Below are positions 19,359-27,479 of a stretch of 47,933 nt of DNA, in pieces. The position numbers were made by a program, and so were the translations under genes. This stretch comes from a virus: the IMG/VR virus record IMGVR_UViG_3300025430_000910, positions 1 through 47,933 of that record; one strand, written 5' to 3'. Position 1 is the stretch's first letter. Every line of letters starts with the position of its first letter. The notes beneath the pieces were generated by a model. The model was given only the letters and a program-made list of their open reading frames with translations. It searched no databases and was not told the DNA's origin.

Positions 19359-21167
19359 ATGGCTGCCATTAAAGACATTTCTCCTAAAGACCTTGAGGCA
19401 TTAATCAATGCTGGACGAGGGTCAGAAGTTCTGGCGGCAAAAGAACCTGTACCCAAAGTTGAGCCAACACCTTTCGAGAAAGAACCTGTTCAACAAGAAG
19501 TTGTCCAGCCGGAAGTTAAACCAGAGATAACTTACACGCAAGGACGTAAATACGCTGGTGACTTTTGTGACGATGATGAACGTCCTTCCGAAGGTTGGGT
19601 TGCAATGCAGTTCCCCACTCCTGCTCATGTTCTAGCAATGTTCAATGATAGCATTATGACCGGAGAGGTTACAATGCATCTGTGGCAGAAAGAAGTTAAC
19701 CTTGACTTAGCACCAGCTGTTAAACCAACTTCCAAGAATCCACTTAAGTACTTTCTAGTTGCTGCTAACGGTTCTGGCAAAGATGCATTTGTTATTGCTC
19801 CTTTCGCTATTTGGTTTGTTCTCTCGAAGGTTCGTAGTCAGGTAATCATTACTTCTGCATCAGGAACACAGTTAACTGCTCAAACAGAATCCTACATACG
19901 TTCACTAGCCGAGCGTGTAAACCAAAAGTGCGGGACACAAATCTTTAAGATTCGTCAACGCTATATTCGTTGTCTTAAATCCGGCGCTGTTATCCGAATG
20001 TTTGCAACAGATGAAGCTGGTAAAGCAGAAGGTTATCACCCGCTAGAACCTAATGCAGAGATGGCGATAATTAAGAACGAGTCAAAGTCTATCTCGGAAG
20101 ACATTCACAAAGCTCTTAAACGTTGTACAGGATATAACTATTGGTTAGAGATTAGTTCGCCCGGAGCGCCAATAGGTGCTTTTCACTACGCAGCAACTAA
20201 CTGGCCAAACGGTCGTTCAGTAACTTCCTACGATTGTCCACACATCTCCGAGCAGGAAAGAGAAGAGGATAAAAGAGAACTAGGCGAGAGTAGTCCTGAA
20301 TATCGTTCAAAGCATCTAGCCCTGTTTACCTATCTTGATACCGAGACAGTAATTCCTGCTACCATTGTTGATAAACTTATCTCCAATCCTCCAACCTTTA
20401 CTTTCGCAACTTGGCCTGTTCGTATTGGTATTGATATCGCGGCTGGTGGCGATGAAACTATCATCACAGCTTGCAAGGGAACTAAGTTACTATTAGAAGA
20501 ATGTCTTGTTGAGAAAGATACCACTGTTACGGCAGCTTGGTTAGATGGAAGGTTAACTAAGTTAGGAGTACCCAAAGAACACGAGTTTATTTTTGCTGAT
20601 GATGGTGGCATAGGACATGCTGTAGTAGATATGTTAGTCTCGACGTATGGGTGGAACATTAAGCGTGTTCTTAACCAGAGTGCAGCGTACAAACGAAAGC
20701 AGTTCGGTAATCGCGGTGCAGAACTCTACTTCTTTGTTAAGAGAGTGTTCGAGGAAGGATTATTTAACCTTTCGAATATCTCGAAGAAATGTAGAGAACA
20801 GCTTGTTTCTCGTAAGTACAAACAACAGCAGGGTGGTAAGATGTACCTGCAGCCGAAGAAGCAAGCTAAGTCGGAAGGCTTACATTCGCCTGACCGAGCA
20901 GATGCTTTTGTTTTAACATTTTGCGGTCTTAGTATCGAAGACTTTCTTGACGAGACAAGAGTTAAGGAAGATAGCGTATCTAAGCGAAAAGTTTTGAAAA
21001 CATCTATGGATGTTCAGACGTACTATGACGGTATAACTTTCGGTGAGTACGAAATGATTCAAGGTAGTAATAGTAAAGGCACTAAAGCAAACGGCTCCTT
21101 GCAAGTTGCCTTAAAACTAGGAGCTAGTAAAGAAGAAGATAAATATGGTCTCCACCAAAACAACTAA
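19359..21167 (+). CDS. terL: Terminase large subunit (packaging ATPase/nuclease)
   Basis: 602 residues. A Pro/Glu-rich N-terminal extension (about 1-60) precedes the ATPase domain, with Walker A VAANGSGKD at about 136-144, a Walker-B-like stretch AEMAIIKNES near 237, and a coupling region. The nuclease domain shows IGIDIAAGGDE (about 354-364), an acidic FADDGGIG (about 410-417) and SPDRADAF (about 510-517), giving the catalytic acids of the RNase H fold. It drives DNA into the prohead and cuts concatemers. It sits 3 nt after the small subunit gene. Confidence 0.88.
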   Translation: MAAIKDISPKDLEALINAGRGSEVLAAKEPVPKVEPTPFEKEPVQQEVVQPEVKPEITYTQGRKYAGDFCDDDERPSEGWVAMQFPTPAHVLAMFNDSIMTGEVTMHLWQKEVNLDLAPAVKPTSKNPLKYFLVAANGSGKDAFVIAPFAIWFVLSKVRSQVIITSASGTQLTAQTESYIRSLAERVNQKCGTQIFKIRQRYIRCLKSGAVIRMFATDEAGKAEGYHPLEPNAEMAIIKNESKSISEDIHKALKRCTGYNYWLEISSPGAPIGAFHYAATNWPNGRSVTSYDCPHISEQEREEDKRELGESSPEYRSKHLALFTYLDTETVIPATIVDKLISNPPTFTFATWPVRIGIDIAAGGDETIITACKGTKLLLEECLVEKDTTVTAAWLDGRLTKLGVPKEHEFIFADDGGIGHAVVDMLVSTYGWNIKRVLNQSAAYKRKQFGNRGAELYFFVKRVFEEGLFNLSNISKKCREQLVSRKYKQQQGGKMYLQPKKQAKSEGLHSPDRADAFVLTFCGLSIEDFLDETRVKEDSVSKRKVLKTSMDVQTYYDGITFGEYEMIQGSNSKGTKANGSLQVALKLGASKEEDKYGLHQNN

Positions 21168-21426
21168 AGAACCAGCAGCTATGTCTGCTGAACGAGAAGC
21201 TCCGGCAGAAGAAAAAGGTTCAATGTCAGTACCTATCTCCGAAGAGTTTCAAGCTCGCACACTTGACCACCTCGGCTCTGCTAACGAAGATGAACTGAAA
21301 TTCGTCCAAGACCAAGTGTTCAAACATCTCGAGAAAGTTCGTCAGAAAGCCGAGAAGAAACGTGAGTTGCATCACACTGATGACGATATCGGCGCTTTCA
21401 ATGCAGTTAAGAATCCGGAAGAGTAA
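21145..21426 (+). CDS. Unknown acidic protein between terminase and portal (93 aa)
   Basis: Overlaps the end of the terminase gene by 23 nt. An alternative start is 21181. A Glu/Ala-rich N-terminus is followed by a helical core (RTLDHLGSANEDELKFVQDQ, VFKHLEKVRQKAEKKRELHH) and an acidic end. Likely a minor head or packaging factor. No family recognised. Confidence 0.55.
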   Translation: MVSTKTTKEPAAMSAEREAPAEEKGSMSVPISEEFQARTLDHLGSANEDELKFVQDQVFKHLEKVRQKAEKKRELHHTDDDIGAFNAVKNPEE

Positions 21427-21438
21427 CCTACCACTATT

Positions 21439-23385
21439 ATGGGAGCAGGAGAAATGAACGACAGTGTGGCTTTACCACCACTTCCGATGAATGGTTCTAC
21501 GAACCAAGCGCCAGAAGAACAGGTAAAGATTGAGAAGGTAACGGACTACCAGACTATATCATCGAAGCTCAAAGCTCTGATACAGGACTGGGAACACTAC
21601 CGCGAGAAAGCTAAAGAGAACCGCAAGACCAGAGATGTGGAGTTTTCTATAGAAACCTTGCGTCGTGAAGGCACTCTTGATGAAGATGAAACAATGATTC
21701 CTGTGCGTATCATTGACACAAATATTCAACGAGAACAACCTCCGTATATCAACTATCTCAAGAACTCTCGTCGTATCTGCATCTTCAAATGTCTTTCTGA
21801 CCCTGATATTGACACCGATAACCTTGAGTTGGAGTTTACTCGTGGAATGACTTATCTTGACTGGGAGAAAGCTCACTTCAAAGTCATAGACGGTGCTGCT
21901 ACTCATGGCTGGGATACTTGTGAGGTAGTCTATGATACAACCAAGCCACTGAATGTTGGTATTGAACACGTTGGTTTTGATCATCTTTACTGGCCAAGAA
22001 CAACCAAAGATATTCAACAAGCTCCCAGAATTATTCGTGGTTATGATTACTCTCTTACCGAACTGCAGAAGTTTGTCGAGAAGTTTGGCTGGAACGCAGC
22101 AGAAGTAAACAAGATTGTTAATGCACGTAGACAGGGTAAGAAAGAAGGAGAGACAACCAGAATACATAAGGTAATGTATAAAGAGGATGGTATTGTAATG
22201 GTTGCTTGGTTTTGTACAGAAGATGGTGTTGCTGATTGGTTAAAAGCTCCTGCGCCTTTGTATATTGGTATCGACAAACAAGTACAGGAAGTCGACCCAA
22301 TGACACAGCAGCCCATAGCTAAATGGGTTCCTGTTCCTCAGAAAGAATACCCTTACTTCATTCTTCCTTACCGTGAGTCAGAGAAACCGAAGTTAGTTGA
22401 ACGTCATGGTAGGGTATTCCTTGACGCACCTAAACAAGAAGCACAAACAGGAGTTCTTTCCTCTTTCGTTAATGGTGTTTCTCGCGCTACAAAGATTCTT
22501 GCTTCTCCTGCACAAGACGATGGTTCTGGTAACTCTGTGAAAGAGATAGCAGATAATCCAATCGAAGGTGGGACGGTTCTTAACAAACCATTTAACTTCT
22601 TTTCTGCTCCGTATCCTAGCTTTGAGATTCTCAAAGCTTTGCAGTACATGGATACCAGCAACTCGCAGGAAACAAACCAGACTAACTTTGCAGTAATGAA
22701 TCGGCAAGATAGCCGCAAAACTGCAAAAGAAATGTCTCTCGCAGAACAGCAGAGTAACTTACTAAATAGTGTTCAGTTAACTTTGTTCTCGTCCTATATC
22801 CGTGGAGTTTATTCTCTTGCTTGGTTAATTGTACAGTCACAGGCACAGCAGAACTTGGTTACTTTCCTGCTTGTTAACCAGCCACAACCTGTGATGAATC
22901 CTAACACAGGTCAACCTCTCATTGTTCAAGGCCAACCCTTAACTAAACCTAACTGGGTTAATGACACAAAGACTATCTCTGCTACGTTTGAAGTCAGGGC
23001 GGCGGGTGATGTTGATGTTATTCAGCGTTCTGAATTGCTGCAACAGATGAAACAAGATTGGCCTGTACTACAGAAGACTGCCCTTGCGACACAGTTCTTG
23101 GCTGACCTTGTTCGTCTATCATATCCTTCCAAAGGAGAACAATACGCCAAGACTATTCTTGAAGGCGACGCAAACCAGATTCACCAATTACAGCAACAGT
23201 TACAAGAGATGTCTGGAGTTGTTTCAGGGTTTACAGTTCTCTGTCAAGAGCTAGTTAAACAACATGACCAGACTATTCAAACCTTGTCTCCCGAAGACCA
23301 AGCTAAACTTGGACAGTTAATGATGGCAGGAGACAAAATCAAACAAACGGTTGAACAACAACAGAAGAAAGCGAGTGGCCACTAA
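21439..23385 (+). CDS. Portal protein
   Basis: 648 residues, in the standard position after terminase. Typical portal features include an N-terminal helix with a Trp/Tyr pair (ALIQDWEHYREKAKENRKT), PPYINYLKNSRRI, the clip/wing region with GWDTCEVVYDTTKPL and FDHLYWPRTTKDI, and a Gln-rich C-terminal helix barrel (HQLQQQLQEM, QQQKKASGH). It would form the dodecameric DNA channel. An in-frame ATG at 21454 has a much better Shine-Dalgarno (AGGAG 4 nt upstream), so the true start may be there, giving MNDSVALPPLPM. Confidence 0.82.
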   Translation: MGAGEMNDSVALPPLPMNGSTNQAPEEQVKIEKVTDYQTISSKLKALIQDWEHYREKAKENRKTRDVEFSIETLRREGTLDEDETMIPVRIIDTNIQREQPPYINYLKNSRRICIFKCLSDPDIDTDNLELEFTRGMTYLDWEKAHFKVIDGAATHGWDTCEVVYDTTKPLNVGIEHVGFDHLYWPRTTKDIQQAPRIIRGYDYSLTELQKFVEKFGWNAAEVNKIVNARRQGKKEGETTRIHKVMYKEDGIVMVAWFCTEDGVADWLKAPAPLYIGIDKQVQEVDPMTQQPIAKWVPVPQKEYPYFILPYRESEKPKLVERHGRVFLDAPKQEAQTGVLSSFVNGVSRATKILASPAQDDGSGNSVKEIADNPIEGGTVLNKPFNFFSAPYPSFEILKALQYMDTSNSQETNQTNFAVMNRQDSRKTAKEMSLAEQQSNLLNSVQLTLFSSYIRGVYSLAWLIVQSQAQQNLVTFLLVNQPQPVMNPNTGQPLIVQGQPLTKPNWVNDTKTISATFEVRAAGDVDVIQRSELLQQMKQDWPVLQKTALATQFLADLVRLSYPSKGEQYAKTILEGDANQIHQLQQQLQEMSGVVSGFTVLCQELVKQHDQTIQTLSPEDQAKLGQLMMAGDKIKQTVEQQQKKASGH

Positions 23386-23663
23386 TGACACCATATGAAA
23401 GAGGTCTGCAAGGTTCGGCGTGGCAAGAACCAATCCAGCAAGAAGAAGATGCTGCAAAAATTAATGCACGACTGGCTTGGTTATCTTCGGAACGGACGCA
23501 AGAAGTCTTCAAAGACATAATGAAACAATCTGACTCTTTGGTTACTGATGCCATTGGGTTAGCAAAAGTAAACCATCAGTCCGACAATAGTAAACAAATA
23601 GTCAGTAAACTCATAGAGGCTGATACCCTCAGAAAGGTAGTGATTAAGTATGGCAGCAGATAA
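23385..23663 (+). CDS. Unknown small head protein (92 aa)
   Basis: Starts on the stop codon of the portal gene. Helical (RGLQGSAWQEPIQQEEDAAK, LAWLSSERTQEVFKDIMKQS) and ending KYGSR. It overlaps the scaffold gene by 14 nt. Its position between portal and scaffold suggests an assembly factor. No family recognised. Confidence 0.55.
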   Translation: MTPYERGLQGSAWQEPIQQEEDAAKINARLAWLSSERTQEVFKDIMKQSDSLVTDAIGLAKVNHQSDNSKQIVSKLIEADTLRKVVIKYGSR

Positions 23664-24789
23664 TGAAATAAGTCCGGATGGAGTTCCTTCAACTGAACAA
23701 ATTCCTACGGCAGAAGTTCCGGTTGTTGCAGCAGAACAAGTTGCAGCAGAACAAGTTACAAACGAACCAGAAGTAACTCTTGCTGATTTTGCGGCATTGA
23801 AAGATGCTCCGTTAATGTCTAAAGCTGGGGAAAAGAAAGAAGAGCCAAAGAAGGAAGAAACTGTTAAGGTTGAAGAAAAGGAAGCTGAACAACTACAAAA
23901 GGAAGCAGAAAAAACAACTGACAAGACTGGTCAGCCAATTGCACCAAAGAAAGGCCTTGCTCGTGACTACTCTGGTCTTCCTGAGAACATGGTTCCGTTG
24001 TTTAAAACAATGGGCAATCAAACCTTTGATGCTCTTAAACCTTTCTACTTGGAAGCTGTCAAGGCTCAGACAGAACTGGCTGAACTCAAGAAGAATCCTC
24101 CACAAGCTAATGGTCAGCCTAAAATTCCTGAATCATATGTTGAACATCCAGAAGCTTATACCTTAACACCTGAATATGCTTCTGCTGCAAACGCAGCTCA
24201 GGAAGCACAGAGTGTTCTGGAACATTGGCGTGACCAACTTGATTCTGTTCGTAATGGCGCAACCGAGTTCCAAACTCTTGTTCGTGACCCTAAATCTGGA
24301 CAAATTGTTTACGGTGCTAATCAGAAGGTTGACCAGAGAACTCAATCATTCTTAGAGAATGTGTTCTTTAATGCTAACAATCAAGCTGGGCAATTTCAGT
24401 CGAAATTAGCTTCTGTCAAAAACGAATATACCGGTAAACATACTAAACTTGTTGGAGATATTCGTGAGTGGGAAAAGAAGGTATTTGATGTGTTTGAAAA
24501 TGAACAGCATCCTCTTGTTCCAGCTTACAAGGATACTCTATCTAAGTTTCCGGCAGCAGTTCAAAAGAACATTCTTGCTCAACCATTGGCAAAGGCTATG
24601 ACTTCCATCAATGCCCTTGTTAACATGATTACTGAACTCAAGAAGAATGGCGGCAAAGCGGCACCGACTCTTGACGAAAAGAAAGCAGCTGCACAGAAGA
24701 AAGCTGGTCCGACTTCTGGTGGTACTGCTGGTGCTGACGAAAATAACGACGAAGTAACTCTTGATGACTTTAACAAAGCGAAAGAGTAG
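23650..24789 (+). CDS. Putative capsid scaffolding protein
   Basis: 379 residues, acidic and helical with low-complexity stretches: VVAAEQVAAEQVTNE, Lys/Glu repeats near 60-85, and AAAQKKAGPTSGG near the end. The N-terminal TLADFAALKD and C-terminal TLDDFNKAKE repeat a short motif. Position between portal and capsid and composition match podovirus scaffolding proteins, which guide prohead assembly and then leave. Identification is by context and composition. Confidence 0.7.
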   Translation: MAADNEISPDGVPSTEQIPTAEVPVVAAEQVAAEQVTNEPEVTLADFAALKDAPLMSKAGEKKEEPKKEETVKVEEKEAEQLQKEAEKTTDKTGQPIAPKKGLARDYSGLPENMVPLFKTMGNQTFDALKPFYLEAVKAQTELAELKKNPPQANGQPKIPESYVEHPEAYTLTPEYASAANAAQEAQSVLEHWRDQLDSVRNGATEFQTLVRDPKSGQIVYGANQKVDQRTQSFLENVFFNANNQAGQFQSKLASVKNEYTGKHTKLVGDIREWEKKVFDVFENEQHPLVPAYKDTLSKFPAAVQKNILAQPLAKAMTSINALVNMITELKKNGGKAAPTLDEKKAAAQKKAGPTSGGTAGADENNDEVTLDDFNKAKE

Positions 24790-24792
24790 GTT

Positions 24793-25367
24793 ATGTTCCT
24801 AATCTTTGACACCGAAACTACAGGTTTCCCTTCAAAGAATCTTCCGAAAGAAAATCCAGCACAGGCAAGGATAGTCCAACTAGCCTTCCTGCTGCTGGAC
24901 AAAACTTTAAAGAAGTTTCTTGTTTCAAATCACTTGTGCGTTTGCCTACTGGTAAAACAATAGCATCTGGCGCACAAGCTGCTCATGGTATCTCGACAGA
25001 AGAGTGTAATAAGTACGGTGAGTTTATCGAGAACATCATGCCGCTGTTTAACTCTCACTTGTTGAGGGCTGAGTTAGTTGTTGCACACAATATTAACTTT
25101 GATTCTCAGTTAATTAATATCGAGAATGAAGGTAATGAGATAACGATAGATTGGTCACATCGTAAGTTCTTGTGCACGATGCAACTAATGACACCAATCT
25201 GCAAGTTACCCTCACAACGACAAACATACAAGTGGCCTAAACTTCAAGAGGCATATCAGTATTGCTTCAAAGAAGACTTCAAAGGTGCACATGATGCTCT
25301 AGCAGACGTTAGAGCTACTGCCCGTGTTCTTCGATGGTTGTTTGACAACCGTCACGTTAGTCTGTAA
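24793..25367 (+). pseudogene. DnaQ-like 3'-5' exonuclease with an apparent frameshift
   Basis: The first frame from 24793 reads MFLIFDTETTGFPSKN with the Exo I DxE motif (DTE) and continues to IVQLAFLLLD. It then goes out of frame near 24900-24905 (GGACAAAACT). The -1 frame continues NFKEVSCFKSLVRLPTG and onward with Exo II VVAHNINFDSQL and Exo III HDALADVRAT to the stop at 25367. Joined, about 190 residues, it has all DEDD catalytic acids. It could proofread or trim DNA. The break is either a base missing from the A-run or a programmed -1 frameshift. An exonuclease between scaffold and capsid genes is an unusual position. Confidence 0.7.
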
Positions 25368-25371
25368 AACA

Positions 25372-25401
25372 TTCCTGTGTCAAGAAGGCTTGGCACAGGA
25401 A
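25372..25401 (+). terminator. Hairpin after the exonuclease gene, overlapping promoter P5
   Basis: TTCCTGTGTCAAG pairs with CTTGGCACAGGAA (13 bp, one G-T) around an AAGG tetraloop and is followed by TTGCTATTACT. It acts as a plausible terminator for the upstream operon, and its right arm contains the -24 element of P5. Confidence 0.65.
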
Positions 25402-25407
25402 TTGCTA
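25391..25407 (+). promoter_or_regulatory. Sigma-54 promoter P5 (major capsid)
   Basis: TGGCACAGGAATTGCTA, full consensus match. Predicted start near 25417, giving a leader of about 123 nt that ends AACTTAACTAAACAAAATT before the capsid ATG. The leader holds no gene that I trust. Confidence 0.88.
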
Positions 25408-25539
25408 TTACTATCTTGCTTCTACGAGATTGAGCAACTCACTGGCTTCTATCGCTGTTTCTTTGAGCCGAGAAACGAAGTTTGTTGGTTTGATAGTTTT
25501 CTAAACCATCATTGTTCGTTAACTTAACTAAACAAAATT

Positions 25540-26826
25540 ATGCCTCTCGCAACTATTCCGGCGATAGATGCTAACATTTGTTCAGGTTGGACTCAACAGG
25601 ATATCAACCTTTACAATAAGTTACCTTTCTATCTTGCCAAAATGCAGGTCGAACGGCGCAAAACGTGGACTACGTGGCGTCGTTTCTTCGGTAAAACAAA
25701 GTGGACTCCGAATATGGGTCCGGTTATGCGTTCTGTTACTAAAGAACCTTCACCGCATATTCGTCAGTTTGCTTATCCAAACGAAATCAGTATCGCTCCG
25801 AAGAAGGACGTTATTGATATTCGTGAACGCTCAATCGATGAATATGTGTATCGTCACCGTTTCGAGTCGAATGTTCTTAACTTCGTTCCTTCTTTCCGCG
25901 ACTTCTTGACTGACCACGTTGACGCGTGTGGTCAAGATATCATGGAAAAAGAAGAGCGCTTTGAGGACATTTATCTTCGCGGTCGTGTATTCCATGCTGC
26001 TCCTTGGGTATGGGTTGCTGACGCTGTTAGTCCTTTGGCTTCTGCTCCTGTGGGTATCGGTTCTACTGTTGCTCCGGATGGCAAAGTTACTGGATTCTTG
26101 CAGTCTCTCATTCCGTTGATTGGTAATGCTGGTAACCTCTCGTTCCAGACCATCAACAAGATGTTGACTGTCATGGAAACTGACCTACGTGTTCCTGCGT
26201 TCTCTGGTTCTGGTATTCCGAAAGATAGTGAAGGTATGTCAGACAAATATGTACTTGTCTGTTCTGCCGAAGCTTTCAATCAGTTTACCTTTGACCCGTG
26301 GCTGCTGAACAACAAGAACTGCCAGTTGGATGTGGTTAACGACCGCTTCCGTGGTTCTTTGTTTGGTCGTGTTACTTGTATGCTCGAAGACAAACCTTTG
26401 CGCATGAAGGTTGATGGTACGTTTGCTGCACCGGAAGTTCGTGAACTCAGTCCTGCTGCTTACAATGTGGGTGAGAGTATCCCGAATCCAACCTACACTT
26501 CTCTTGACCCTGTTAATGGTTCTCCTTACGAGTTCGCATTCTTGGTTGGTGCAGAAGGTTATGAGAGTATCGAAGTCGGACCTCCTCCGTCTGCGTTCTC
26601 TGGTAATGGTATGCCGAAGGGTTTTGGTAAGATGTTCTGGAATGGTGAAGTCCAGATTACCAAGAACTTCCTCATTCCTTGCTACGATGATACTGGTACG
26701 CTCTACTGGGAAACTAACCAGTATGGTGAATACCTCAAGTTCATCAGCCAAGTTACGTTTGGTGTCAAACGCAAACAACCGCGTAACATCATTCCAATTC
26801 TGTTCGCGCGTAAACGTGGTCAATAA
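25540..26826 (+). CDS. Putative major capsid protein
   Basis: 428 residues following scaffold in gene order, with its own sigma-54 promoter, a long leader and a hairpin after the next gene, all signs of very high expression. Segments such as [40 protein letters not shown] and a C-terminal [20 protein letters not shown] are consistent with an HK97-fold capsid subunit. No motif is diagnostic, so the call rests on position, length and expression signals. Codon use looks optimised compared with neighbours. Confidence 0.72.
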   Translation: MPLATIPAIDANICSGWTQQDINLYNKLPFYLAKMQVERRKTWTTWRRFFGKTKWTPNMGPVMRSVTKEPSPHIRQFAYPNEISIAPKKDVIDIRERSIDEYVYRHRFESNVLNFVPSFRDFLTDHVDACGQDIMEKEERFEDIYLRGRVFHAAPWVWVADAVSPLASAPVGIGSTVAPDGKVTGFLQSLIPLIGNAGNLSFQTINKMLTVMETDLRVPAFSGSGIPKDSEGMSDKYVLVCSAEAFNQFTFDPWLLNNKNCQLDVVNDRFRGSLFGRVTCMLEDKPLRMKVDGTFAAPEVRELSPAAYNVGESIPNPTYTSLDPVNGSPYEFAFLVGAEGYESIEVGPPPSAFSGNGMPKGFGKMFWNGEVQITKNFLIPCYDDTGTLYWETNQYGEYLKFISQVTFGVKRKQPRNIIPILFARKRGQ

Positions 26827-26863
26827 TCAACTCTCTGTAAACACTTAACTAAATAAATTGATT

Positions 26864-27427
26864 ATGAAAAAATTAACCTCTCTGATTAGTCTCGCGGCTT
26901 GTTTGGCTACTGTCTCTGCTTTTGGTTATGGAAGCACTGGCTTTACTGGTCAACCTTCGCCGACACCATTGGTGGTCACTTTGACCGCTGGAACTCCAAC
27001 CTGTGTGTTGTCTAACAATGTCACTATTCAGTCTGTAAGTCTCACAACTACAGCTGCTAGTGCGCTCGTTAACTTCTACGACTGCAATAACACAAATGCA
27101 CCGTATTATGGAACGAACTACGTTAATAGTTCAACATACGTAACATCGGCTGGTATCGCTACTAACTATGTGTCGTTTAGTTATCAGACTAACTATAGTG
27201 TCGCTGGCACTCTGTTGCTCTATACTAACTATTACACGAACACTGGTTGGTGGACGTACTCTGTAACCAATACTCCTTCTACGAACGCTTTGCCTGTGCA
27301 AGCTTCGTTGTTTGCGATTAATGGACAGATTGCTTCGTATCCTAGCCCGATATCCTTCCAGCAGGGTATTACACTATTGTCGGCGTCTAACGTTACGGCA
27401 ATTCTGTACTACACTCCTAATAAATAA
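26864..27427 (+). CDS. Secreted-type beta-rich protein after the capsid gene (187 aa)
   Basis: Start chosen at 26864 (MKKLTSLISLAACLATVSA), preceded by ACTTAACTAAATAA. The first 21 residues form a classical signal peptide with a likely cleavage after VSA. The mature part is Thr/Asn/Tyr-rich beta sequence (NYVSFSYQTNYSVAGTLLLY, TNTGWWTYSVTNT). A signal peptide directly behind the capsid gene is unusual for a virion protein. It may be a head decoration with an atypical N-terminus, or a protein exported to the host envelope. Ends before a strong hairpin. Confidence 0.65.
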   Translation: MKKLTSLISLAACLATVSAFGYGSTGFTGQPSPTPLVVTLTAGTPTCVLSNNVTIQSVSLTTTAASALVNFYDCNNTNAPYYGTNYVNSSTYVTSAGIATNYVSFSYQTNYSVAGTLLLYTNYYTNTGWWTYSVTNTPSTNALPVQASLFAINGQIASYPSPISFQQGITLLSASNVTAILYYTPNK

Positions 27428-27435
27428 TTAACAAT

Positions 27436-27468
27436 GGTTGTGTCCCAGTATTTTGCTGGGACACAACC
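27436..27468 (+). terminator. Strong hairpin terminator after the capsid operon
   Basis: Perfect 13-bp stem GGTTGTGTCCCAG/CTGGGACACAACC with a 7-nt loop, followed by TCTTCTTTACT, lying 12 nt before the next start codon. Partial termination here would keep capsid and the secreted protein more abundant than the fibre. Confidence 0.75.
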
Positions 27469-27479
27469 TCTTCTTTACT

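Noticed and set aside
27213-27229. Sigma-54-like TGGCACTCTGTTGCT
   Set aside because: Spacing between the -24 and -12 blocks is one base short and it lies inside a coding region.
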